Positions 47,990 through 56,816 of a DNA stretch of 64,000 bases are shown piece after piece. The notes under the pieces were generated by a model, which did no database searches, was not told the origin of the DNA, and was given only the letters and a program-made list of their open reading frames with translations. Numbering within the stretch: the stretch's first letter is position 1; every line of letters starts with the position of its first letter. A program made the translations under genes and the position numbers. The DNA comes from Roseovarius sp. THAF27 (lineage in GTDB: Bacteria; Pseudomonadota; Alphaproteobacteria; Rhodobacterales; Rhodobacteraceae), in contig NZ_CP045393.1 of NCBI RefSeq assembly GCF_009363655.1, positions 3,844,001 through 3,908,000 of the forward strand, read 5' to 3'.

Positions 47990-49231
47990 TCAATCCTCGA
48001 TCCGGCGCATCGCCCAGTTGACGCTGAAGCCATGCAGGATCGTGGACAGCAGGATGACCAACCCGACCAGCGACCAAAGCTCGCGCTCGTTCACGAAATC
48101 CATGTGGGTCATCGCGTAGCACAGGTAATAGATCGAGCCGATCCCGCGCACCCCGTAGACGGCCACCACCGCCCGGTCCCGGTGCGGCATATGCGACCCG
48201 ATCAAGCTCAGCCACCCCGAAACGGGCCGGATGATCAGGATCAGGACCAGCGCGATGACCACATGACGCCAGGTCAGGTCGGCCAGAACCAGCGGCAGGA
48301 CCGACCCCAGCGCGACCAGCAACAGCGCGGTCAGCGCGTGTTCGATCGATTCCGTGAAATCATGCAGGCGCCGGTGAAACCGGTGGTCCTTTTCCTCTCG
48401 CCGCAGGGTCAGCCCCATCGCAGCGACGGCGATGAACCCGTAGCCTTCCAGCAATTCCGTCGACCCATAGCACAACAGCACCCCGGCCAGGGCCAGCACC
48501 CCCGATCCGGTGTCGGCCAGCGGCGCGTTCCGCGGCACCGAGAACAGCACGAACGCAAGAACGCGGCCGCCGGCCCATCCGGCAACGGTTCCGACAGCGA
48601 TGCGATAGACCACGTCCCAGACCAGCCAGTCCAGCGCCCATGCGCTCGGGTTCAGGCCCTCGGCGGCCACGACCAGGCCCAGATAAACAAACGGAAACGC
48701 CAGCCCGTCGTTCAGCCCCGCCTCGGTCGTCAGGGTAAAGCGCACGGGATGCTCCCGGCCTTCCTGTGGCGGGCCGACCTGCACATCGGCCGCCAGCACC
48801 GGATCGGTGGGCGCGATGACCGCCCCCAGCAGAATGGCCCCGGCCACGGTCAGGCCCTCCAGGCTGACGCCAAGCAGTGCCACGGCGGCGATGGTCAACG
48901 GCATGGCAATGCCCAGCATCCGCGCCGTCGGGCTCCATTTGCGCCAGGGGCTGATCGTGTCGATCCGCATCCCCGTCCCGAACAGCGCCACGATCACGGC
49001 CAGTTCGCTCATCCTCTCCCAAAGCAGCGGCGCTTCGCGCGGGTCGGGCATGAAGGCCGCGGCGGGTATCAGCATCGCGGCCCCGGCCCCGAACAGGATC
49101 ATCAGCGGCGCAAAGACCGGCTCTGCGCGAGACACAAGCCGCGGCAGCCATTGCGCGCTGATGACGATCAAGCCGATCACGGCCAGCGCGATGTGATAGG
49201 GGTCGAGGGCGAAGAAGGAATCCGAGTCCAT
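47990..49231 (-). CDS. NhaP-type cation:proton antiporter
   Basis: A 413-residue CPA1 antiporter with about twelve hydrophobic helices. The ion-binding region appears as GAVIAPTDPVLAADVQVG (family APTDP) and TEAGLNDGLAFPFVYLG (family ND). VAVYGVRGIGSIYYLCYA is the late conserved arginine segment. It exchanges Na+ or K+ for H+. The gene is upstream of pnp on the same strand; about 200 bp separate them. Confidence 0.92.
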   Translation of the reverse strand: MDSDSFFALDPYHIALAVIGLIVISAQWLPRLVSRAEPVFAPLMILFGAGAAMLIPAAAFMPDPREAPLLWERMSELAVIVALFGTGMRIDTISPWRKWSPTARMLGIAMPLTIAAVALLGVSLEGLTVAGAILLGAVIAPTDPVLAADVQVGPPQEGREHPVRFTLTTEAGLNDGLAFPFVYLGLVVAAEGLNPSAWALDWLVWDVVYRIAVGTVAGWAGGRVLAFVLFSVPRNAPLADTGSGVLALAGVLLCYGSTELLEGYGFIAVAAMGLTLRREEKDHRFHRRLHDFTESIEHALTALLLVALGSVLPLVLADLTWRHVVIALVLILIIRPVSGWLSLIGSHMPHRDRAVVAVYGVRGIGSIYYLCYAMTHMDFVNERELWSLVGLVILLSTILHGFSVNWAMRRIED

Positions 49232-49527
49232 GGGCGCTTTTAATCGTTTGGAATCGTCACGTAAGACCGGATGTCACTTAGCCCCATAGGCCACCACTGC
49301 AAGGCCGCCCGGGGCCTCGGCACGAGGTGCGCTTGCCCGCAGTGCCCAAATGCTCACGAACAGTCGATCCCGACCGGCCGGACAAGGGCGCTGATGGACG
49401 TGTATGCCGCAAGACTCCCCCCAAGGTCCTCGGACGCGTCCCGCGCTGCGTCAACGCCGGTTCACCGGACCCGGTCAAGCGCGGCAAGGTCTGCAACCGC
49501 AGGCCGCGCCGGCAGAAGCCCCGATGG
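49232..49527. other. Gene-free stretch between antiporter and hypothetical gene
   Basis: About 296 bp with overlapping open frames in several phases, none with a convincing start, ribosome-binding site or family. I see no tRNA, no copy of the dispersed repeats and no strong terminator. It contains the upstream region of the antiporter gene. Confidence 0.5.
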
Positions 49528-49824
49528 TTATTGCGTCGGCGTGTCCGGCAGCGATCCGAATACCTCTTCGGCCAGAACTTCGCCCGACAGGCTCAGGCGT
49601 TTCTGTCCGCCCGGGTCTTCCTCGACCTCCAGCCAGACCTTCTCGCCATCCAGCTCGACGTAAAAGCGCCACTCGTCATGCTCGATACTCGCAATCGCGT
49701 CTTCGGGCCTCAGTTGCCACGGCGACTTGCCAAAGAATTTCTTCACGTATCCACCGAGTTGCCGGATATCCGCCCCCGGTTCCGCCGACGTCTTCGCCCA
49801 GGTCACCTGTGCCGGTACTGCCAT
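49528..49824 (-). CDS. Small hypothetical protein (DUF3892-like)
   Basis: A 98-residue soluble protein starting MAVPAQVTWAKTSAEPGADI, with IRQLGGYVKKFFGK, a PWQLRPEDAIASIEHDEWRFYVE segment and an acidic C-terminal part. The pattern of an LGG turn, then W..., a helix and FYV recalls DUF3892 proteins, an attribution from memory. Function unknown. The start at 49824 has GAGGGAGTTTATGCG upstream. Codon use is native. Confidence 0.7.
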   Translation of the reverse strand: MAVPAQVTWAKTSAEPGADIRQLGGYVKKFFGKSPWQLRPEDAIASIEHDEWRFYVELDGEKVWLEVEEDPGGQKRLSLSGEVLAEEVFGSLPDTPTQ

Positions 49825-49959
49825 CGCATAAACTCCCTCCAGAGAGGTAAATGCTAGCACGGTTTACAAATTTGTCACGACTCGTCGGAAATGCCGCGCG
49901 GCTCCGGCCCGGTCCCAGGGCCAGCGGGTCCGCCGCTCGCGTCATTTTCGGACCATCAC

Positions 49960-50250
49960 CTACCCGGTCAGGATCCCGCTCACCTTCAGCGCCCGCTGTG
50001 CGTTTCCCTCGACCTTCAGTTTGCCCGACATATAAGCCATCACCGGGTTCTGCTCGCCCGACAGAATGTTGCGAAAGACCGCGTCGCTGGCCATCAGCAC
50101 CACGTCCGCCGCCTCGTCGCCCGCGCGCGCGCCCGTCTCGTCCAGCATCACGCTGCCCGCGCCCTCGATCACCAGCTTCGCGGTGCCGCGAATGGCCCCC
50201 TTCGCCTTGGGGTCCAGCGTCTCGACATAGCTCTCGATGATCTCGTTCAT
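49960..50250 (-). CDS. SCP2 sterol-binding domain protein
   Basis: A 96-residue single-domain SCP2 protein: AKGAIRGTAKLVIEGAGSVMLD is the beta sheet start, DVVLMASDAVFRNILSG and NPVMAYMSGKLKVEGN are typical of the lipid-binding fold. Members bind acyl lipids or sterol-like ligands; bacterial roles are mostly undefined. No partner gene is adjacent. Confidence 0.9.
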   Translation of the reverse strand: MNEIIESYVETLDPKAKGAIRGTAKLVIEGAGSVMLDETGARAGDEAADVVLMASDAVFRNILSGEQNPVMAYMSGKLKVEGNAQRALKVSGILTG

Positions 50251-50325
50251 GGAATGACGCGCCTTTCACGTATGATGCGCAAAGCTCTCCACGCAGGGCC
50301 TGCCCCGGTCAACGAGAACCTTGCG

Positions 50326-50766
50326 TCACCAGCGGCCCAGCGCGTCCTCGTCTTCGTCCTTGGCTTCTACCCAATCGGCCCCGTCGCGCGTCACTTCCTT
50401 CTTCCAGAACGGCGCGCGCGACTTCAGGTAATCCATCAGGAACTCCGCCGCCTGGAACGCATCGGCCCGATGCGGCGAGGACGTGGCCACCATCATGATC
50501 ATCTCGTCCGGTTTCAACGCGCCATGGCGGTGAATCACCAGCACATCCCCCAGGTTCCAGCGCGTCCGCGCCTCCTCGGCGATCCCGGCCAGCGCCTTTT
50601 CGGTCATGCCGGGGTAATGCTCGATCTGCATCGCCTCCAGGCCCGGGGCGATGTCCCGCACGATCCCGGTGAAGCTGACGACAGCGCCCATGCCGCTTTG
50701 CCGCGCGGCGAACGCATTCACCTCTTCGCCAAGATCGAACGCCGCGTCCTGCACCCGGATATCCAA
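50326..50766 (-). CDS. moaE: Molybdopterin synthase catalytic subunit
   Basis: A 146-residue MoaE that transfers sulfur from thiocarboxylated MoaD to precursor Z to form molybdopterin. GAVVSFTGIVRDI, LEHYPGM-like EHYPGMTEKAL, VLVIHRHGALKPDEMIMMVATSSPHRADAF and the catalytic lysine region APFWKKEVT are present. It follows moaD by 4 bp. Confidence 0.95.
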   Translation of the reverse strand: MDIRVQDAAFDLGEEVNAFAARQSGMGAVVSFTGIVRDIAPGLEAMQIEHYPGMTEKALAGIAEEARTRWNLGDVLVIHRHGALKPDEMIMMVATSSPHRADAFQAAEFLMDYLKSRAPFWKKEVTRDGADWVEAKDEDEDALGRW

Positions 50767-50770
50767 GGCC

Positions 50771-51016
50771 TCAGCCTCCCGTCATCGGCGGAAAGAACGC
50801 CACCTCGCGCACGCCCGCCAGCGGCGCATCGAAATCCGCCAGTTCCTGGTCCACCGCCACGCGCAGCGCGTCCAGATCGGCAAAGGCCGCCTCGTAGCGC
50901 GCCTCGCGCGCCCGCAATTCCTCGACCAGGTCCCGCACCGTCGCGGCGCCGGTCTCGACCTTGTCCTTGGGCCGCCCGATCCGTTCACGGACCCATGCGA
51001 AATACAAAACGTCCAT
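50771..51016 (-). CDS. moaD: Molybdopterin synthase sulfur carrier subunit
   Basis: An 81-residue ubiquitin-fold protein ending in the diglycine MTGG that is thiocarboxylated. VLYFAWVRERIG and ALRVAVDQELADFDAPLAGVREVAFFPP match the family. It lies 3 bp after pgsA and before moaE, all on the minus strand. Confidence 0.95.
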   Translation of the reverse strand: MDVLYFAWVRERIGRPKDKVETGAATVRDLVEELRAREARYEAAFADLDALRVAVDQELADFDAPLAGVREVAFFPPMTGG

Positions 51017-51019
51017 CGC

Positions 51020-51679
51020 TCAATCCCTCAGATAGGGCGTCGCCTTGCGGAAGTAATCGACACCCGTGATCAGCGTCAGCGCCGCCGCGATCCACAGCAG
51101 CCACAGCCCCGCGTGCGACGCGATCACCATGCCCTGGAACTTCCAGCGCAGGCCCATCAGGTCCTCTTCGCGGCCCGCCAGCACATCGGCCACCAGCGCC
51201 TCGTCCATGCCCATGCTGGACATGCCGAAATAATGCTCGAAAACGCCCTGCGCGAACAGCACCGCAATCGCCACCATCTGCAACGTGGTCTTCCACTTGG
51301 CCAGCTTGGTGACTTTCAGCGTTCCCGCCGTGTCGCCCAGGTATTCCCGCAGGCCCGACACGAACACTTCGCGAAACAGGATCATCGTCGCCGGCAGCAC
51401 CAGCCACGGCGACATCGACGAATAGCCCAGGATCACCGCCAGCGCGATCACCACCATCGCCTTGTCGGCGATCGGGTCCAGCATCGTGCCCAGCTTGGTG
51501 GTCTGCTTCCACAACCGCGCCAGATAGCCGTCGAACCAGTCGGTCACCGCCGCACTGACGAACAGCACCAGCGCGAACCAATCCGCCCAGGGCCGGTGAA
51601 AGTACAGAAACATCACCGCCACCGCCGGCGCCGCCAGCAGCCTCAGCACGGTCAACACGTTGGGAATATTCCACGTCAT
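51020..51679 (-). CDS. pgsA: CDP-diacylglycerol-glycerol-3-phosphate 3-phosphatidyltransferase
   Basis: A 219-residue membrane enzyme making phosphatidylglycerol phosphate. The CDP-alcohol phosphotransferase motif DG..AR..8..G..D..D is intact in TDWFDGYLARLWKQ and GTMLDPIADK. The start MTWNIPNVLTVLRLL is standard. The frame remains open upstream through the 34-bp repeats, but those residues are repeat-encoded and not part of the protein. Confidence 0.96.
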   Translation of the reverse strand: MTWNIPNVLTVLRLLAAPAVAVMFLYFHRPWADWFALVLFVSAAVTDWFDGYLARLWKQTTKLGTMLDPIADKAMVVIALAVILGYSSMSPWLVLPATMILFREVFVSGLREYLGDTAGTLKVTKLAKWKTTLQMVAIAVLFAQGVFEHYFGMSSMGMDEALVADVLAGREEDLMGLRWKFQGMVIASHAGLWLLWIAAALTLITGVDYFRKATPYLRD

Positions 51680-51743
51680 GCGATTGTATCTAGTGCGAAC
51701 CGCCCCCGTCCGAAAGCCCCGAATCCCAGAACCGGGCGCAGTG

Positions 51744-51766
51744 CTTTTTCTTGCGGTAAATACTCC
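51744..51766 (+). repeat. Dispersed CTTTTTCTTGC...AAATACT motif, copy 3
   Basis: CTTTTTCTTGCGGTAAATAC lies between pgsA and the 34-bp tandem repeat, in the uvrC-pgsA gap. It matches the copies at 9072 and 18923. Confidence 0.55.
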
Positions 51767-51771
51767 GGGGA

Positions 51772-51901
51772 GCGCGAGGGGCTGGCCCCTCGCATAAAAC
51801 CTGTAGCGCGAGGGGCTGGCCCCTCGTATCAAACCTGCAGCGCGAGGGGCTGGCTCCTCGCATCAAACCTGCGGCGCGAGGGGCTGGCCCCTCGCTTCCC
51901 G
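51772..51901. repeat. Four-copy 34-bp tandem palindromic repeat
   Basis: Units start at 51772, 51806, 51840 and 51874 (exact 34-bp period; the last is partial). Each contains the palindrome GCGAGGGGC-TG-GCCCCTCGC followed by a 14-base linker close to ATCAAACCTGCA. Units differ at a few positions, for example one arm reads GGCTCCTC. It occupies the gap between uvrC and pgsA. Confidence 0.95.
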
Positions 51902-51909
51902 CCAGCCCC

Positions 51910-53793
51910 TCAGCCCTTCTCGTGGAAATGGTCATAGACCTTCTGCGCCAGCGCCGCCGACACGCCCTCGACCGCCTTCAGATCGGCCAGGTTCGCGCGG
52001 CTCACCGCCTTCGCGGACCCGAAATGCGCCAGGAGCGCCCGCTTGCGCGCCGCACCCACCCCCGCGATCTCGTCCAGGGGCGAGGCACTCACCGCCTTGG
52101 TGCGCTTGGCCCGGTGCGTGCCGATGGCGAACCTGTGCGCCTCGTCGCGCAGCCGCTGGATGAAATACAGAACCGGATCGTTGTGGCGCAGCGCCATCGG
52201 CCGCTTGCCCATCCGGTGGAACTCTTCCTTGCCGGCGTCCCGGTCCAGCCCCTTGGCCACGCCCACCATCGGCAGGTCGCGCACGCCCATCTCCTGCATG
52301 ATCGAATGCACCGCACTCACCTGCCCCTGCCCGCCGTCAATGAGCAGCAGGTCCGGCCACAGCCCCTTGTCGCGGTCCGGGTCCTCCTTGATCAGCCGCT
52401 TCAGCCGCCGCGTCAGGACCTCCTTCATCATCCCGAAATCGTCCCCGGGGGTCAGCTCGTCGCCGCGGATGTTGAACTTGCGATACTGGTTCTTCATCAG
52501 CCCCTCGGGCCCCGCCACGATCATCGCGCCCACCGCGTGCGCCCCCTGGATGTGGCTGTTGTCGTAAACCTCGATCCGCTCCGGCGGGGCCGGCAGGTCG
52601 AACGCCTCCGCCACGCCCTTCAGCAGCTTGGCCTGCGTCGCACTCTCACTCATCTTCCGCGCCAGGCTCTCCCGCGCATTCCGCAGTGCGGCCTCGACCA
52701 GTTCAGCCTTCTCGCCCTTCTGCGGCACTAGCAATGCCACCTTGCGCCCCAGCTTGCCGGTCAAGGCCTCGGCCATTAGGTCGGGGTTTTCGATCTCGTG
52801 GCTCAGGATGATCTGCCTTGCGGGGTCCTTGGTGTCATAGAACTGGCCCAGAAACGCCTCCAGCACTTCCGCCTCGGCCACGTCCGCGCCGACGCGCGGA
52901 TAGAAATCCTTGTTGCCCCAGTTCTGCCCGGCGCGGATGAAAAACACCTGCACACAGGCCTGCCCCTTCTCCAGGTGCAGCGCCACCAAATCCGCCTCGC
53001 CCACCGTGCGCGGGTTGATCCCCTGCGCCGTCTGCACCTGCGTCAGCGCCTTGATCCGGTCGCGCAACGCCGCGGCGCGCTCGAACTCCATCGCCGCGCT
53101 GGCCTCCTGCATGTCGGCGGCCAGCTTCTCCTGTATCTCGGTCGACCGTCCCGACAGGTAGCGCTGCGCGTCCTTCACCTGCGCGGCATAGTCCTCCTTC
53201 GAGATATACCCCACGCACGGCGCGGTGCAGCGCTTGATCTGGTATTGCAGGCAGGGCCGCGTGCGGCTCTCGAACTGCGTGTCGCTGCAATTGCGCAGCT
53301 GGAACACCCGCTGCAACTGACCCAGCGTCCGGTTCACAGCCCCCGCGCTGGCAAAGGGGCCATAATACTGCCCCTTCTCCTTCTTCGCGCCGCGATGCTT
53401 CTTGATCATCGGAAAGTCGTGGCCCGTCACCAGGATATTCGGGAACGACTTGTCGTCGCGCAAAAGCACGTTGTAGCGCGGCTTCAACTGCTTGATCAGG
53501 TTCTGTTCCAGCAGCAGCGCCTCGGTCTCGGTCGCCGTGGTCAGGAACATCATCGACGCGGTTTCCGCGATCATCCGCGCGATCCGCGGCGTGTGGCCCG
53601 TGGGCCGCGAATAGCTCGACACGCGCGCCTTCAGGTTCCGCGCCTTGCCGACATACAGAACCTGGGATTGCGCCCCCAGCATACGATAGACCCCAGGCGA
53701 ACCGTCCAGGGTTTTCAGGTAGGACTGGATCACCTTGTGCCCGGTTTCCGGGGCGGCAACGCCGTCCGAGTCGCTGTTCGTGTTGTTAATCAT
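51910..53793 (-). CDS. uvrC: Excinuclease ABC subunit C
   Basis: A 627-residue nuclease that makes both cuts in UvrABC repair. The GIY-YIG domain is at the N terminus ([20 protein letters not shown]), the UVR motif that binds UvrB near residue 215 ([16 protein letters not shown]), then the RNase H-like domain ([32 protein letters not shown]) and a C-terminal HhH pair ([20 protein letters not shown]). The stop is close to the 34-bp repeats. A CtrA-type box overlaps its start codon. Confidence 0.97.
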   Translation of the reverse strand: MINNTNSDSDGVAAPETGHKVIQSYLKTLDGSPGVYRMLGAQSQVLYVGKARNLKARVSSYSRPTGHTPRIARMIAETASMMFLTTATETEALLLEQNLIKQLKPRYNVLLRDDKSFPNILVTGHDFPMIKKHRGAKKEKGQYYGPFASAGAVNRTLGQLQRVFQLRNCSDTQFESRTRPCLQYQIKRCTAPCVGYISKEDYAAQVKDAQRYLSGRSTEIQEKLAADMQEASAAMEFERAAALRDRIKALTQVQTAQGINPRTVGEADLVALHLEKGQACVQVFFIRAGQNWGNKDFYPRVGADVAEAEVLEAFLGQFYDTKDPARQIILSHEIENPDLMAEALTGKLGRKVALLVPQKGEKAELVEAALRNARESLARKMSESATQAKLLKGVAEAFDLPAPPERIEVYDNSHIQGAHAVGAMIVAGPEGLMKNQYRKFNIRGDELTPGDDFGMMKEVLTRRLKRLIKEDPDRDKGLWPDLLLIDGGQGQVSAVHSIMQEMGVRDLPMVGVAKGLDRDAGKEEFHRMGKRPMALRHNDPVLYFIQRLRDEAHRFAIGTHRAKRTKAVSASPLDEIAGVGAARKRALLAHFGSAKAVSRANLADLKAVEGVSAALAQKVYDHFHEKG

Positions 53794-53801
53794 TCGTTAA
53801 C
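53786..53801. promoter_or_regulatory. CtrA-type binding motif at uvrC start
   Basis: TTAATCATTCGTTAAC fits TTAA-N7-TTAAC, the CtrA response-regulator consensus, and overlaps the uvrC start codon (53791-53793). A near match with 8-bp spacing is at 53950-53966. Binding is inferred. Confidence 0.5.
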
Positions 53802-53869
53802 GTTTGATTCTGCCCGTGGGCTGCAATGATTAGCACACACGCCGCAATAGGAAACATCTCCACGGATCG

Positions 53870-53878
53870 TGTGGATAA
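53870..53878 (-). promoter_or_regulatory. Perfect DnaA box upstream of uvrC
   Basis: TTATCCACA on the minus strand is the consensus DnaA 9-mer. A degenerate copy (TGCGGACAA on the plus strand) starts 3 bp after it. An AT-rich stretch (53935-54032) lies 60-160 bp away. Confidence 0.5.
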
Positions 53879-54079
53879 CTCTGCGGACAAGTTTCGGTTA
53901 CCGGGATTTTTTCGTTGTATTCAGCCTGCTTCGTTAGATTGCCCAAAAATTAAGCACAAACTTAACTTATTGATTTCGAATGATTAAAAATCCGTGGTAT
54001 CCCAAATATATGAAAACATTAAAAATTTTGTAACGCTTCGGTAACGCCCCGCCGACCCGTGAACAAGTTGACCCGACGT

Positions 54080-54880
54080 CTATACATCAACCCCCAGAAC
54101 ATCCGGCGTCTGCCATGCCAGATGCTGCCCGCCATCGACACAGATCAGCTGCCCGGTCACCGCCTTCGCCTCCAGGAAATAGCCCAGCGCGGCGGTGATA
54201 TCCTCGGGGTTCACGCCCCGCTTCAGTATCGTCCGCGCCCGCTGGTCAAAGAACTGCTCCTCGCTCTGCTCGGTGCTCTTCAGCGTCGGCCCCGGCCCGA
54301 TCCCGTTCACCCGCACGCGCGGCGCCAGCGCCTGCGCGGCGGTGCGCGTCATGGTCCACAGACCCGACTTGGCAATCGTGTAGCTGGCGAAATTCGGCGT
54401 CAGCTTGCGCACCCGCTGGTCAATCATGTTCACCACCAGCCCCTGCGCCACCGGCTCGCCATTGGCGTCCTTCACCGGCTCCGGCACCTGCGCCGCCAAA
54501 CCTTGCGTCAGCGCAAAGGGCGCGCGCAGGTTCGATTCCATGTGCCGGTCCCAGCTTTGCCGGGTCGCCGTCTGATATGTCTCGTCCTCGAAGATCGACG
54601 CGTTGTTCACCAGAACATGCACCGGCCCGCCCAGCCGTGCGGCCGCCTCGGGCACCAGCGCCTGCACCGCGCCCTCGTCCAGCAGGTCCGCCTGCACGGT
54701 GACGGCCCTTCGCCCCTTGGCCTCGATATCGCCCGCCGTCTCCGCGGCGGCATCGGACGACCCGCCGTAATGCACCGCCACGTCATAGCCGCGCGCCGCC
54801 AGGAACAGCGCCATCGCCCGCCCAAGGCGCTTGCCGCCCCCGGTCACGAGGGCGCGGCGGCTGTCGGTGTCTTCGGTCAT
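54080..54880 (-). CDS. SDR-family oxidoreductase (FolM/pteridine-reductase-like)
   Basis: A 266-residue short-chain dehydrogenase. The cofactor motif is TGGGKRLGRAMA rather than the usual TGxxxGIG, a form seen in pteridine reductase and FolM-like proteins. NNAS follows in LVNNASIF, and the catalytic Tyr-Lys pair is SYTIAKSG. It may reduce pterin or folate species; substrate unproven. It lies upstream of uvrC on the same strand with a 286-bp gap that holds CtrA and DnaA motifs. Confidence 0.9.
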   Translation of the reverse strand: MTEDTDSRRALVTGGGKRLGRAMALFLAARGYDVAVHYGGSSDAAAETAGDIEAKGRRAVTVQADLLDEGAVQALVPEAAARLGGPVHVLVNNASIFEDETYQTATRQSWDRHMESNLRAPFALTQGLAAQVPEPVKDANGEPVAQGLVVNMIDQRVRKLTPNFASYTIAKSGLWTMTRTAAQALAPRVRVNGIGPGPTLKSTEQSEEQFFDQRARTILKRGVNPEDITAALGYFLEAKAVTGQLICVDGGQHLAWQTPDVLGVDV

Positions 54881-54893
54881 GCAGGGGCTCCGT

Positions 54894-55850
54894 TCAGCTC
54901 AACACGACCAACACATAGATCACGTAGAGAACGGTCAAGGCGATGCCCCACAGCCGGTTGATATCCCGGCCCAGGAACACGAACGGGATCAGCAGCAGCG
55001 ACGCGCCCAGCATCACCCACAGGTCGAACTCCAGAAACTCCGGGTCCACCGGGATGGTGCCGACAAAGGACGTGATGCCGATGATGGCCAGCAGGTTGAA
55101 CATGTTCGACCCGATGACGTTGCCCAGCGCCACGTCCGCCTGCTTGCGCAGCGCCGCCATCACCGTCGTCGCCAGCTCCGGCAGCGACGTGCCCAGCGCC
55201 ACCAGCGTCAGGCCGATCACCGCGTCGCTGACGCCGAACTCCCGCGCGATGATCGACGCGTTGTCCACCAACAGGTCCGCACCCAGCGGCAGGCCCACAA
55301 GCCCCAGCGCCAGAAAGACGAAGATCTGCCACCACGGCATGTCGGGGTCCGCGCCCTCGACCTCGTCCTCGTCGTCCGCTTCCGCACTCCGGCACGCGCG
55401 CCGATGGTTGCGCGCATCGCGAAACGCATCCCCCAACACCAGCCCAAGGCAGGCCAGAAGGACCACGCCCGCCAGCATGTCGAACGCCCCCCGGAACGCC
55501 AGGCCGATGAACACCACGGTCGCCCCGATCATGAACAGATAGGTCTTGCGCGTGTTGCACCCCGAAGTGTGCAGCACCGACAACAGCGCCGGCACCCCCA
55601 GCACCAGCAGGATGTTCGCCGTGTTCGACCCGATCACGTTGCCCAGCGCCAGCCCCGGCTTGTTTTCCAAGACCGCGTTGACCGAAATCAGCAGTTCCGG
55701 CGCCGAGGTGCCGAAGGCCACGATGGTCAAGCTGACGATCAGCGCGGGAATGCCCACGCGCAGGCTCAGGTTCACCGCGCCCTTCACCAGCGCATCCCCG
55801 GCCAGAAGCAGGATCAGCAGCCCCAGCCCCGACATCAGCCATGGCCACAT
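54894..55850 (-). CDS. Calcium/sodium antiporter (CaCA family)
   Basis: A 318-residue YrbG-type exchanger with two inverted five-helix halves. The alpha repeats are AFGTSAPELLISVNAV and ALGTSLPELATTVMAA, each with GTS-PE. An acidic loop (SAEADDEDEVEGADPD) joins the halves. Start ATG at 55850 overlaps the upstream mini-gene stop (TGATG). It follows S49 protease and the zinc mini-protein in the same run, 13 bp before the SDR gene. Confidence 0.94.
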   Translation of the reverse strand: MWPWLMSGLGLLILLLAGDALVKGAVNLSLRVGIPALIVSLTIVAFGTSAPELLISVNAVLENKPGLALGNVIGSNTANILLVLGVPALLSVLHTSGCNTRKTYLFMIGATVVFIGLAFRGAFDMLAGVVLLACLGLVLGDAFRDARNHRRACRSAEADDEDEVEGADPDMPWWQIFVFLALGLVGLPLGADLLVDNASIIAREFGVSDAVIGLTLVALGTSLPELATTVMAALRKQADVALGNVIGSNMFNLLAIIGITSFVGTIPVDPEFLEFDLWVMLGASLLLIPFVFLGRDINRLWGIALTVLYVIYVLVVLS

Positions 55851-56017
55851 CAGGATTTGCCCTCCCGGCACTGGCACGGCCCCTTGCCGATGCGGAATCG
55901 CCTGCAATGCGGGCACCGGGCCGACTCCAGCTTCTTCTGTCCGGGAAAGCGCAGGCGTCCGAACATCGCCAGCACGGCGATGAAGGCCAGGAATATGAGG
56001 GCGATCTTGCTCAGCAC
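55850..56017 (-). CDS. Small membrane protein with zinc-binding cysteines
   Basis: A 55-residue protein: one N-terminal membrane helix (KIALIFLAFIAVLAMFG) and a basic tail with CPHCRRFRIGKGPCQC, four cysteines in a CxxC-CxC layout suited to zinc. No family known to me. It starts at GTG 56017, one base after the S49 stop, and its stop overlaps the antiporter start (TGATG), which argues for a real coupled gene. The longer open frame overlaps S49 and is not used. Confidence 0.72.
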   Translation of the reverse strand: MLSKIALIFLAFIAVLAMFGRLRFPGQKKLESARCPHCRRFRIGKGPCQCREGKS

Positions 56018-56018
56018 G

Positions 56019-56816
56019 TCACAGGCCGAACCGGGCAAAGGCCGCGCGTTCCTCGACCGAGGCGAAGGCATCCTCGACCACCGACGCCCCGAAGCGCTGG
56101 AAAAAGCCCTTCTTCTTGCCATAGGTGGCAAACCGCACCTTGTCGCCGTAAAGCTCCTTCAGCTTCGGCGCCAGGTGCGCCACCCCGTCGGCAAGGCCCA
56201 GCTCGACGCCACGGCGCCCCAGCCAGAACTCGCCGGTAAAGAGGTCTTCCGCCTCGCTCAGCCGGTCGCCCCGCCGCGCCTTGATCTGCGCGATGAAATT
56301 GCCGTGCATCTCTTCGAGGATGCCCTTGAGCCGCGCCACGTCTTCCTTCTTTTCGGGCTGGAACGGGTCAAGCGTGCTCTTCGACTTTCCGGCGGTATAG
56401 ACCCGCCGCTCCACGCCCTGCCGCGCCAGGAACACATGCGCGCCAAAGCCCGCGGAAATCACCCCGATGCTGCCCACGATGGAATTGTCGTCGACCCAGA
56501 TGTCATCCGCCGCCGAGGCCAGCCAATAGCCGCCCGAGGCCGCCACATCCTCGACAAACGCGTGGACGGGCACCTTGTGTTCGTCCGCCAGCCGCCGGAT
56601 GCGCCCCGCGATCAGCGCCGACTGCACCGGCGATCCACCGGGGCTGTTGATCAACAGCGCCACGGCCCTGGGCTTGCCCCGCTTGAACGCCTTCTCGATG
56701 GCCGACGCCATCGCCTCGTCGCTCAACGGCATTCTCGACCCGGCGCCGATTGCGCCCGACAGGCGGACGACCGACACCAACGGGCCTGATTTCAAAAACG
56801 GGATAAATCGCTTCAT
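56019..56816 (-). CDS. S49-family (SppA/SohB-like) signal peptide peptidase
   Basis: A 265-residue serine protease of the short SohB-like class. LLINSPGGSPVQS precedes the nucleophile Ser in EDVAASGGYWLASAADD; the general base Lys is in YTAGKSKSTLDPF. One weak N-terminal hydrophobic stretch (GPLVSVVRLSGAIGAG) may sit at the membrane. Members degrade cleaved signal peptides and membrane protein fragments. The start at 56816 (MKRFIPFLKSG) is conserved in the family. It is the first gene of a run with the zinc mini-protein and Ca/Na antiporter. Confidence 0.93.
   Translation of the reverse strand: MKRFIPFLKSGPLVSVVRLSGAIGAGSRMPLSDEAMASAIEKAFKRGKPRAVALLINSPGGSPVQSALIAGRIRRLADEHKVPVHAFVEDVAASGGYWLASAADDIWVDDNSIVGSIGVISAGFGAHVFLARQGVERRVYTAGKSKSTLDPFQPEKKEDVARLKGILEEMHGNFIAQIKARRGDRLSEAEDLFTGEFWLGRRGVELGLADGVAHLAPKLKELYGDKVRFATYGKKKGFFQRFGASVVEDAFASVEERAAFARFGL

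Noticed and set aside
49278..49496. 72-codon minus-strand frame in the gap beside the antiporter
   Set aside because: Pro/Arg/Gly-rich with no start context or family; overlapping frames in all phases indicate non-coding GC-rich DNA.
51772..51901. CRISPR array
   Set aside because: Repeats are adjacent with an exact 34-bp period and no unique spacers; each is palindromic. No cas genes nearby.
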